From the NCBI GenBank assembly GCA_017993865.1, contig JAGOLU010000002.1, forward strand, positions 1 to 23,916: a stretch of 23,916 nt of DNA, read 5' to 3'. This document shows positions 8,460-14,507 of this stretch, piece by piece (the first letter of the stretch is position 1; the number at the start of each line of letters is the position of its first letter). This DNA is from Candidatus Woesebacteria bacterium (GTDB lineage: Bacteria; Patescibacteriota; Microgenomatia; UBA1406; GWC2-37-13). The position numbers were made by a program, and so were the translations under genes. Below the pieces are notes generated by a model, which was not told where the DNA came from, made no database searches, and was given only the letters and a program-made list of their open reading frames with translations.

Positions 8460-8726
8460 ATGAAAACTATTGCCGATGTGCTCAAGAATTTCAACCCAAC
8501 AGAAGATAAATATGTGTCGCGTGAATTCCAAACTTTTGGAATGTATCTCACCGAAAAACTCGGCGACCCAAAACGAAAAGGTTTATATATGAAACTTGCC
8601 AAAACACTCCCCCGCCCTGCACTTGAACGGGCTCTGAAATTTGTGGTGGATAGCAATGCACGCAATAAGGCGGCGCTTTTTATGTGGAAACTGAAAGAAA
8701 TGGGCATCACCGGGAAGAAGAAATAA
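8460..8726 (+). CDS. Small conserved hypothetical protein (88 residues)
   Basis: A compact, basic, helix-rich protein without signal peptide or membrane segment. The sequence contains SREFQTFGMYLTEKLGD, an Arg/Lys-rich middle (KRKGLYMKLAKTLPRPALER), KFVVDSNARNKAALFMWKL and a KK-rich end. Proteins of this general pattern recur in CPR genomes as far as I recall, but I know of no assigned function. The charge and length would suit a nucleic-acid or ribosome-associated helper, which is speculation. The start is fixed by a -10 box 6 nt upstream. The next gene starts 45 bp downstream from its own promoter. Confidence 0.85.
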   Translation: MKTIADVLKNFNPTEDKYVSREFQTFGMYLTEKLGDPKRKGLYMKLAKTLPRPALERALKFVVDSNARNKAALFMWKLKEMGITGKKK

Positions 8727-8734
8727 TTTCCCTC

Positions 8735-8763
8735 TTGACACACTTTGACTCATTGTCCATAAT
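8735..8763 (+). promoter_or_regulatory. Consensus promoter for the glutaredoxin-like gene
   Basis: TTGACA (8735-8740) and CATAAT (8758-8763) with the ideal 17-bp spacing. The ATG follows 8 nt after the -10 box, again predicting a leaderless or 1-3 nt leader mRNA. Confidence 0.75.
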
Positions 8764-8771
8764 GGATACAT

Positions 8772-9494
8772 ATGAAAATAACAATCTTCACGATATCTGA
8801 CTGCTATTTCTCAAAACAAGAGAAAGAGTATTTACAGTCTCACAATCTTCCATTTGACGAGAGAAACCTTGAAGAAAATAGAGAGTTTCTGACTGAAATG
8901 CTCACTATCTCGAACAACTTTGCAGGTACACCGGTTACCAAGATCGAGAAAGATGATGGGCAAATTGTGGTATTGAAGGGTTTCACCAAAGAAGAATTCG
9001 ATAAAACGTTCAATATTACCGATGCACCTGTCGCGGCCGTTGCAGAAATGTCACCTCCAAAGATCACTCTGTCAGAACCAGTTGTAGGACCAACAGTGCC
9101 AACCCCAGCACCAGAGCCAGCGCCTCAACCGCCAGCTCCCATGCCAGCAGAGCCAGTGAGTGCGCCCACTCCCCCAACGACCCCACCAAATGTTGATCTT
9201 GGATCCATCGCAGCACAAATTGAACAGCTCAAGAAACTTCAAGAATCCCTTGCCGCTCAGCAGTCGGCTCCCGCTCCAACACCTGTTGCAGCACCAGTAG
9301 TCGCGCCCCCTATGCCAGAACCAGTCGCACAGCCTGTAGCGAGTGTGCCTCCAACACAGGCAGCACCGCAGGCCCCTGCTGTTCAACCAGCAAACGTGGA
9401 TGACTCGCTCGCTGCGATTCTCGCAGAGCTCCAGACGAAGATCAACTCTTCTCAGGATAGTGGGACACCAGGCACACCTCCCGCTGCAAACTAA
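8772..9494 (+). CDS. Glutaredoxin-like domain with long Pro/Ala-rich tail
   Basis: A 240-residue protein. Residues 1-80 resemble a glutaredoxin/thioredoxin fold: an N-terminal strand KITIFTIS, then CYFS (11-14) in place of CxxC, the cis-proline segment AGTPVT (Pro54), and a C-terminal strand-helix (IVVLKGFTKEEFDKTF). Only one cysteine is present in the motif, as in monothiol glutaredoxins, which use glutathione or handle Fe-S clusters; either role here is uncertain. Residues about 88-230 are low-complexity Pro/Ala/Val with a helical island (AAQIEQLKKLQESLAAQQ) and a second one near the C terminus. No signal peptide or membrane helix is visible, so it is probably cytoplasmic with a flexible arm. 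The start is fixed by the promoter at 8735-8763. Confidence 0.82.
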   Translation: MKITIFTISDCYFSKQEKEYLQSHNLPFDERNLEENREFLTEMLTISNNFAGTPVTKIEKDDGQIVVLKGFTKEEFDKTFNITDAPVAAVAEMSPPKITLSEPVVGPTVPTPAPEPAPQPPAPMPAEPVSAPTPPTTPPNVDLGSIAAQIEQLKKLQESLAAQQSAPAPTPVAAPVVAPPMPEPVAQPVASVPPTQAAPQAPAVQPANVDDSLAAILAELQTKINSSQDSGTPGTPPAAN

Positions 9495-9521
9495 GATACT
9501 CTCCCAAGCGAGCGCTGTTTT

Positions 9522-9530
9522 TGATATAAT
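9522..9530 (+). promoter_or_regulatory. Extended -10 promoter for tRNA-Arg
   Basis: TGATATAAT is an extended -10 element (TGn plus TATAAT at 9525-9530), 31 nt before the tRNA 5' end. No good -35 is seen, which fits the extended -10 class. A very short hairpin, AGCG-AG-CGCT with following T residues (about 9509-9521), could end the upstream gene but is weak. Confidence 0.5.
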
Positions 9531-9561
9531 TCACAGTCTCTTGTTCTTTGTTTGGTTTTTT

Positions 9562-9634
9562 GCACCTATAGCTTAATCGGACAGAGCAGAAGCTTGCGGA
9601 GCTTCAGATCCCTGTTCAACTCAGGGTAGGTGCA
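9562..9634 (+). tRNA. tRNA-Arg (anticodon GCG)
   Basis: A complete 73-nt cloverleaf. The acceptor GCACCTA/TAGGTGC has 7 perfect pairs with discriminator A9634. The D-arm GCTT/GAGC (9571-9574, 9584-9587) has a loop containing GG. The anticodon stem GAAGC/GCTTC encloses the loop TTGCGGA, with anticodon GCG at 9596-9598. The T-arm CCCTG/CAGGG has loop TTCAACT. CCA is not encoded. The tRNA would read CGC and CGU arginine codons. Most bacteria instead use an ACG anticodon edited to ICG, so GCG is notable. Confidence 0.93.
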
Positions 9635-9687
9635 CATTGATATATCTTAACGAATCTACCCAATCGATGAGTTTAGATATATCAATG
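9635..9687. repeat. Inverted repeat directly after tRNA-Arg
   Basis: CATTGATATATCT (9635-9647) is the exact reverse complement of AGATATATCAATG (9675-9687). The pairing extends by two more pairs after one mismatch, leaving a loop of roughly 21-27 nt. It begins at the first base after the tRNA discriminator. It could help 3' processing or act as a terminator/attenuator, although no T-tract follows. Confidence 0.65.
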
Positions 9688-9839
9688 CCCGCCGATAATT
9701 GACCGCGTGACCCGCAGCGGGAATATGCTAAGGGACACGCCCGAAATAGGGAGGGCTTTGATATAACTCCTCTCCAGCCATGATTACACCGGTAATTATC
9801 TGATACAATGACACATCATTTATCATTCATTCTGTAATT
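9688..9839 (+). promoter_or_regulatory. Structured leader or intergenic region before gmd
   Basis: No gene is seen. Visible elements are a small hairpin CCCG-CAG-CGGG (9711-9721), a GCCC/GGGC stem (9739-9742 with 9753-9756) followed by TTT, an extended -10-like TGATATAAC (9759-9767), an inverted repeat ATTAC-ACCG-GTAAT (9783-9796), and a TACAAT box (9804-9809) that could serve gmd. The stems could form a terminator for the tRNA unit or a leader of gmd. Confidence 0.35.
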
Positions 9840-10817
9840 ATGTCAAAAACAGCACTCGTCACCGGAATCTTAGGTCAAGATGGCCCTTATCTCGCAAAAC
9901 TTCTGCTTGAAAAGGGATATACAGTCTATGGAATGCTCCGCAGATACAGTAACCCCAACTACTCGAACCTTGATTATCTTGGCATTACTAAGAAAATTGA
10001 ATTTGTGGAAGGAGATATGAGCGATGAGTCTTCTCTCTATCATCTCATTCGAACAATTCACCCGGACGAAGTATATAACCTTGCTGCACAATCGCACGTC
10101 CGAACCTCATTCGATCAACCCAAGCTCACGACCGAGATCAATGCCCTTGGGGTTTTGTACATGCTCAATGCAATCAAGATGTTCTCCCCCACTACCCGCA
10201 TATATCAGGCTTCAACCAGCGAAATGTTTGGGCTTTCTAATGATGGTGGATATCAAGATGAGAGCACCATGTTTCATCCCCGATCTCCCTATGGTGTGAG
10301 CAAGCTCTATGCCTATTGGATGTGTGTCAACTTCCGCGAATCATATGGCGTCTATGCGGCAAACGGAGTGCTTTTTAACCATGAGTCCCCTATTCGTGGT
10401 AAGAAGTTTGTCACCCGCAAGGTGACAGATGGTGTGGCGCGCATTAAGCTCGGCCTGGCCGAATCAATTAGCCTGGGAAACCTTGATGCTTCGCGCGATT
10501 GGGGGTTTGCTGGTGACTATGTTGAGGCAATGTACCTCATGCTCCAGCAAGACAAGGCTGATGATTTTGTGGTCGCAACAGGTGTGGCGCACACGGTGAA
10601 AGACATGGTGAAGCTCGCCTTCGAGCACGTGGGGATCAAAGACTGGGAAAAATATATAAAAATAGACCCTGCACACATGCGCCCCGCTGAAGTTCCGTTC
10701 CTCCTTGGACGTGCAGATAAGGCACACAAGCAGCTTGGCTGGAAGCCTCAAACATCATTTGAGGATTTGATCAAAATGATGGTCGATGCAGATATGAAGA
10801 GGTTGGGAGGGAAGTAA
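9840..10817 (+). CDS. gmd: GDP-mannose 4,6-dehydratase
   Basis: Cytoplasmic short-chain dehydrogenase/reductase of 325 residues that converts GDP-D-mannose to GDP-4-keto-6-deoxymannose, the precursor of GDP-fucose, GDP-rhamnose and related sugars. Visible features: NAD(P)-binding TGILGQDG (8-15), GMLRRYS (31-37), LAAQSHV (81-87), STSEMFG (125-131), catalytic Tyr151 and Lys155 in YGVSK, the Gmd-specific NHESPIRGKKFVTRKV, and SRDWGFAGDYVEAMYLML. No GDP-fucose synthase or reductase is in the window, so the end product is open. It stops 1 bp from the convergent toxin gene, and its last 94 bp recur at 11722-11815. Confidence 0.93.
   Translation: MSKTALVTGILGQDGPYLAKLLLEKGYTVYGMLRRYSNPNYSNLDYLGITKKIEFVEGDMSDESSLYHLIRTIHPDEVYNLAAQSHVRTSFDQPKLTTEINALGVLYMLNAIKMFSPTTRIYQASTSEMFGLSNDGGYQDESTMFHPRSPYGVSKLYAYWMCVNFRESYGVYAANGVLFNHESPIRGKKFVTRKVTDGVARIKLGLAESISLGNLDASRDWGFAGDYVEAMYLMLQQDKADDFVVATGVAHTVKDMVKLAFEHVGIKDWEKYIKIDPAHMRPAEVPFLLGRADKAHKQLGWKPQTSFEDLIKMMVDADMKRLGGK
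10724..10817 (+). repeat. gmd 3'-end direct repeat, intact copy
   Basis: The last 94 bp of gmd match 11722-11815 at an offset of 998 bp with about eight substitutions and no gaps by hand alignment; one stretch of more than 40 bases is identical. The two copies bracket the toxin/antitoxin genes. Confidence 0.9.
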
Positions 10818-10818
10818 A

Positions 10819-11451
10819 TCAGTCAATTATCTTTTTTGCCTGAGAAGTGAGTACCTCGCAAAACTCTTCTTTCGTTATGTCCAACGATAGGAAGGTGGGG
10901 TCTGTAAAATCAAGATCATCATAATAACACAGTTGTCCGACGGCGAGAGATTGATCAAACGCTTTCCCATACTTCTCTGCGGAAAATCCTGCGCAAGCAT
11001 GAATATCATAGATATGATGACTGAGCACGTAGTACAAGTCAATATAGTCTCTAATTTGAGCCCGCTGTCCAATGGTAAACAGCTTATTGGCAACAATATC
11101 TTCTAACGAGTCTGTCCATGCACCGTGTTTCCAAACAGAGGGACGAATGCGCGGATATGGATAATAAAGAAATGTCACTTTCACATTGCGTATATCACGA
11201 AAGGTGAGCTCTTCTCCACTCTGCACAATCCATTCGTGAGGCTCAAGGGTTTCGGTGATGGTTTTAATCATCAATCGAGGTATGGGTTTTTCAGAAAATA
11301 AATCAAAATCATAGGATATTCTGTGTCCCAAATGAAACGATAGACCCGTACCTCCACTCAAGTAGAACACAGGGAAAAAGGAAGTGAGCTTAGCAAGAGT
11401 AGTCTGCTGGTTCGGTAAGAGTGATTTTGATATGTCAGATGTGTTTGACAT
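10819..11451 (-). CDS. Nucleotidyltransferase toxin, AbiEii/AbiGii-like
   Basis: A 210-residue protein from the ATG at 11449-11451. It carries the DNA polymerase beta-like nucleotidyltransferase signature GGTGLSFHLGHR...YDFDLF (residues 33-52, metal ligands probably Asp48 and Asp50), and a C-terminal ANKLFTIGQRAQIRDYIDLYYVL typical of AbiEii-type enzymes. The family includes toxins of type IV-like abortive-infection systems, which transfer nucleotides to RNA targets. Whether this one acts as a toxin is inferred from its pairing with the upstream small gene, which it overlaps by 17 bp. An upstream ATG at 11502 would deepen the overlap and looks less likely. Its stop is 1 bp from the gmd stop. 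Confidence 0.85.
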   Translation of the reverse strand: MSNTSDISKSLLPNQQTTLAKLTSFFPVFYLSGGTGLSFHLGHRISYDFDLFSEKPIPRLMIKTITETLEPHEWIVQSGEELTFRDIRNVKVTFLYYPYPRIRPSVWKHGAWTDSLEDIVANKLFTIGQRAQIRDYIDLYYVLSHHIYDIHACAGFSAEKYGKAFDQSLAVGQLCYYDDLDFTDPTFLSLDITKEEFCEVLTSQAKKIID

Positions 11452-11671
11452 AGCTCTCAGGTTTAAGGTTAAAAAGACCGAAATAGGCACGATACAACCC
11501 AAATCTTGCTTTTGAATAAACGCCAGGATAAGGCATCTGGAAAATTTCCGCCACTTTATCGGTGCTCATTTCTGTACACAGATTGCGGAAATCTTCTATG
11601 GACCCATACGCGAGCGTTGTGTGTACTCGCTGCAACAGTGGGGTGTCTTTGGTTATCCGAATAGGCCACAT
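11435..11671 (-). CDS. Putative antitoxin partner of the AbiEii-like protein
   Basis: A 78-residue protein (MWPIRITKDTP...) with no family I can name. It is probably helical, with TLAYGSIEDFRNLCTEMS and a basic C-terminal half (KARFGLYRAYFGLFNLKP). Position and size fit an antitoxin or transcriptional regulator: it precedes and overlaps the nucleotidyltransferase gene by 17 bp. The start at 11671 is chosen over the longer frame starting at 11719 because an extended -10 promoter ends exactly 6 nt before this ATG. Confidence 0.7.
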   Translation of the reverse strand: MWPIRITKDTPLLQRVHTTLAYGSIEDFRNLCTEMSTDKVAEIFQMPYPGVYSKARFGLYRAYFGLFNLKPESYVKHI

Positions 11672-11677
11672 AACGTA

Positions 11678-11686
11678 AGTATAGCA
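11678..11686 (-). promoter_or_regulatory. Extended -10 promoter of the toxin/antitoxin pair
   Basis: On the minus strand TGCTATACT is an extended -10 box. It is followed by 6 nt and then the ATG at 11671, predicting a leaderless mRNA. This box lies inside the longer alternative frame, which argues for the shorter start. Confidence 0.65.
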
Positions 11687-11721
11687 TAAAATCCATTGTC
11701 TCTGACCTCGAAAAGCCACCT

Positions 11722-11815
11722 ACACAAGCAGCTTTGCTAGAAGCCTCAAACATCATTCGAGGATTTGATCAAAATGATGGTCGATGCAGATATGAAGAGG
11801 TTGCAGGTGAAATAA
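11722..11815 (+). pseudogene. Decayed second copy of the gmd 3' end
   Basis: These 94 bp repeat 10724-10817. In the gmd frame the copy reads KPQTSFEDLIKMMVDADMKR and ends at a stop in the same place. However, the tryptophan codon of gmd (TGG) is TAG here, and no upstream gmd sequence remains. It is therefore a non-functional fragment created by duplication, element insertion or loss of a second gmd gene. Confidence 0.9.
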
Positions 11816-12192
11816 CTGTGCCGGTATAAAGCGCTCGCCCGATGATTATTGTTACTGAAAATCGAGAACTTAGATGAGAGTTCTGTTTTCTTATGAGAGA
11901 TTGATATGGTCTTAGAAGGATTAGAGTTCCTTAAGGCTGAGACTTCTTCGTATTTCACCGAGCTCTTGAGCTGAGTAGCCTCTGAACAAGAGATTTCCAG
12001 CAGACCCCAAGTACATGCAAATATTGACTCAATGAGTGATTTCAGTACGAGATCAAACGAATACAAAAAATGAGGTAATATACATGATCAACTCCATATA
12101 GCTAAAATCATGCGCAATCTTACGCATAAGTGCATATTTGCATTATTTCTGGTGTCTTTTAAACATCTTATTCTTTATAATTAGTTTAAAAT
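11816..12192. other. Intergenic stretch without a supported gene
   Basis: No convincing ORF. One plus-strand frame around 11910-12072 reads protein-like (EGLEFLKAETSSYFTELL, then a TGA, then about 30 further residues to another stop) and may be a relic gene. The opposite-strand frame over the same bases is Ser-rich, starts with TTG and looks like a shadow. The right end holds the promoter of the thiolase gene. Confidence 0.4.
12153..12181 (+). promoter_or_regulatory. Probable promoter of the thiolase-reductase operon
   Basis: TATAAT (12176-12181) lies 11 nt before the ATG at 12193. A poor -35 (TGTCTT at 12153-12158) sits 17 bp upstream. No Shine-Dalgarno is present in the short leader. Confidence 0.5.
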
Positions 12193-13359
12193 ATGACATC
12201 CTATATTGTATCTGCAAAACGTTCAGCCATCTGTAAATACGGGGGTGCTCTGAGTCAAATGACGGCAACTCAAATAATGAAGCAGATTATTTCTTACTTG
12301 GGTAAAACATCACTCACAGCGATTGAGGAAGTGTACATCGGGTGTGTCCTTCAGGCGTGCCAAGGTCAAAACCCAGCACGGCAGGCTTTTTATGGAACGA
12401 GTATTCGTGTTGATGTTCCTGCAACAACACTGAATCTAGTTTGTGGCTCTGGCTTAAAATCTATACAAGTCGCTGATCAAGCAATCTCAACAGGAGAAAG
12501 AGATGTTATCTTAGCTGGCGGGATGGAAAGTATGAGTAATGTGCCTTACTATCTACAAAATCACAGATTTGGTAAGCGAATTGGAGACGATACTCTCGTC
12601 GATGGTATGATGTTAGACGGGTTATACTGTAGTCTTATTGATCAGAAAATGGGTATTACAGCGGAGAATATAGCAAAGAGATACAATATCAGTAGGGCCG
12701 ATCAAGACTTACTTGCATATACAAGCCAGATGCGAGCAATAAAAAGCATCCAAAATGGCATATTTAACGAAGAAATTGTACCAATTCAACTGCAGACTAA
12801 GAAAGGTGTAATACAGGTCAAAACAGATGAGCAACCCCGAGCCGACACTACACTTGAGGCGCTTGCTAAATTGAAACCAGCTTTCCTTACAAATGGTACC
12901 GTTACTGCAGGAAACTCATCAACGATAAATGACGGTGCAGCAGTGGTGGTGCTTGCGTCAGAAAAGGGACTTAAGAAACATAACCTGACGCCTATTGTCG
13001 AAGTAATTGCGTGTGCACATATTGCACTCGACCCAGCATATATGGGTATGGGGGCTTCTTATGCAGCTAAGGAATGCATTAAGAAAAGTGGTATAAATGC
13101 TGATGATATTGGTATCTGGGAGATCAATGAGGCTTTCGCTGCACAATCAATTGCAGTTGTCAATGATCTCAAAATCGATCCAAAAAGAGTGAATGTACGT
13201 GGGGGCGCCATAGCACTAGGACACCCAATTGGGGCAAGTGGTACACGGGTCGTGGTCACCCTAGTTCATGAAATGAAACGTAAAAAAAGTACATACGGTC
13301 TCGCTTCACTCTGTATAGGTGGTGGTCAAGGTGTTAGTATTTTATTAAAACTAATATGA
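12193..13359 (+). CDS. Acetyl-CoA C-acetyltransferase (biosynthetic thiolase)
   Basis: A 388-residue cytoplasmic thiolase of full family length that condenses two acetyl-CoA to acetoacetyl-CoA (reversible). The catalytic set is complete: nucleophile Cys84 in LNLVCGSG, NEAF (312-315), His344 in GHPIGASG, and Cys374 in SLCIGGGQG. The GGMESMSNVPY segment (109-119) is typical of the acetoacetyl-CoA thiolases ThlA, AtoB and PhaA. It overlaps the following reductase gene by 4 bp (ATGA), so the two are translationally coupled and probably act in sequence, as in PhaA-PhaB pairs. CPR bacteria generally lack fatty-acid synthesis, so the presence of this pair inside a glycan locus is unusual. By eye the gene is more AT-rich than gmd. 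Confidence 0.92.
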   Translation: MTSYIVSAKRSAICKYGGALSQMTATQIMKQIISYLGKTSLTAIEEVYIGCVLQACQGQNPARQAFYGTSIRVDVPATTLNLVCGSGLKSIQVADQAISTGERDVILAGGMESMSNVPYYLQNHRFGKRIGDDTLVDGMMLDGLYCSLIDQKMGITAENIAKRYNISRADQDLLAYTSQMRAIKSIQNGIFNEEIVPIQLQTKKGVIQVKTDEQPRADTTLEALAKLKPAFLTNGTVTAGNSSTINDGAAVVVLASEKGLKKHNLTPIVEVIACAHIALDPAYMGMGASYAAKECIKKSGINADDIGIWEINEAFAAQSIAVVNDLKIDPKRVNVRGGAIALGHPIGASGTRVVVTLVHEMKRKKSTYGLASLCIGGGQGVSILLKLI

Positions 13360-14102
13360 ATAGAGACCTTTTGGGAAAGACTGCGCTAGTTACCGGTTCT
13401 ACAAGAGGAATTGGTCGAGCCATCGCGTTTGAACTGGCTAAAAGAGGAGCTCAAGTAATTCTTCATGGTTCCTCAAAGAGGTCTGACCATGAACAAATAG
13501 TTGATCAATTGAGACAGATTTCACCAAATAGTTTCATTGGCTATGCAGACGTGGTAAATAGAGAAAGCATAAGTACATTTGCAGAGGAAATTACATTAAA
13601 AGGGGTTGACGAGATTAATTTTATTGTTAATAACGCTGGGATAACAAGAGACAAAACTTTGCATAAAATGACTTACGACGAATGGGATATTGTTTTAAAA
13701 ACAAATCTATTCGGCCCATTTAATGTTATCAAGCAGTTTATGCACCTGATACCTGAAGGCGGAAGAATAATAAATATTGCTTCTGTTAATGGACAGATTG
13801 GATCATTTGGTCAAACAAATTATGCAGCCTCAAAGGCAGGACTCATTGGATTGTCAAAAAGCCTAGCATTGGAACTCGCTAAAAGAAAAATTACTGTTAA
13901 CTGCGTTGCACCAGGATTTACAAGCACAGAGATGACAGGTCAGATACCCGAAGAAATTGTGAACAACACGATTATGCCTAAAATACCACTAAGAAGATTT
14001 GCAAGTCCGACAGAGATCGCTAAGCTTGTCGCTTTCTTGTCTGGTGAAGACAGCGGATACATTACGGGTCAAACAATTGGAATAAACGGTGGGTTATTCT
14101 AG
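13356..14102 (+). CDS. SDR reductase, FabG/PhaB-like (3-oxoacyl/acetoacetyl-CoA reductase)
   Basis: A 248-residue classical short-chain dehydrogenase. TGSTRGIG (13-20) binds the NAD(P)H cofactor, NNAG (92-95) stabilises the core, and Ser143, Tyr156 and Lys160 (YAASK) form the catalytic triad. The C-terminal SGYITGQTIGINGG matches the FabG/PhaB group. The reaction is reduction of a 3-oxoacyl thioester to (R)-3-hydroxyacyl. Coupled to a thiolase, the natural product would be 3-hydroxybutyryl-CoA. There is no PHA synthase, acyl carrier protein or other fatty-acid gene nearby, so an ordinary lipid or storage role is not supported by context. No terminator is evident downstream. Confidence 0.88.
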   Translation: MNRDLLGKTALVTGSTRGIGRAIAFELAKRGAQVILHGSSKRSDHEQIVDQLRQISPNSFIGYADVVNRESISTFAEEITLKGVDEINFIVNNAGITRDKTLHKMTYDEWDIVLKTNLFGPFNVIKQFMHLIPEGGRIINIASVNGQIGSFGQTNYAASKAGLIGLSKSLALELAKRKITVNCVAPGFTSTEMTGQIPEEIVNNTIMPKIPLRRFASPTEIAKLVAFLSGEDSGYITGQTIGINGGLF

Positions 14103-14507
14103 CTCAAAGAACCTTCTAGTTGGCTGTGGTATCTGGCACATGAAGGCTAGGCTCTAGTCTTGATGCCATAAATTTATACAGGAAGATATAATATGTAAGC
14201 GCACTCACGCTTCTTATAGCTTGAATTACCCTTTCAACGGTTACATTGACTTTTTCAATTGTCTAAGCCACGAGAACAATTCCTGTGACCCGAAAAGCGA
14301 AAACGGGCCCATATCTTAACTAGCGCCTGGCGCTGTATACTCTAGCTCTCATATTCTTATATACGCAATCCCTCGACAGTTAGCCCTTAGAGTCGTTTTG
14401 CACACCTGCTTATCACTACATTGATAGTATGACGCTTTTAAACGTAACAGAAACCTAAACACACTCATCACTACGATCGCCGTAAAATATTATACAATCT
14501 TAGATAC
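14103..14507. other. 405-bp intergenic region with a palindrome and weak promoter elements
   Basis: No ORF of note on either strand. It contains a perfect palindrome AGCGCC-T-GGCGCT (14322-14334) lying between TTAACT (14316-14321) and TATACT (14336-14341), a possible operator between weak -35 and -10 elements. A short CCCG/CGGG stem with an A-rich loop lies near 14288-14306. TACAAT at 14493-14498, 9 nt before the next ATG, is the likely -10 of the glycosyltransferase gene. Confidence 0.4.

Noticed and set aside
8273..8509. Plus-strand 78-codon frame before the 88-residue gene
   Set aside because: Begins with a non-ATG codon, overlaps the supported gene in another frame and contains its promoter; composition looks random.
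9072..9386. Minus-strand frame rich in Trp, Arg and Cys opposite the Pro/Ala tail
   Set aside because: Typical shadow of a Pro/Ala-rich coding strand, with no independent support.
10819..11671. Transposon or insertion sequence carrying the toxin/antitoxin genes
   Set aside because: No transposase or integrase and no terminal inverted repeats were seen; only the gmd-derived direct repeat supports movement.
11746..12066. Minus-strand 106-codon frame across the gmd fragment
   Set aside because: Starts with TTG, is Ser-rich, overlaps the decayed gmd copy, and lacks a promoter or recognisable motif.
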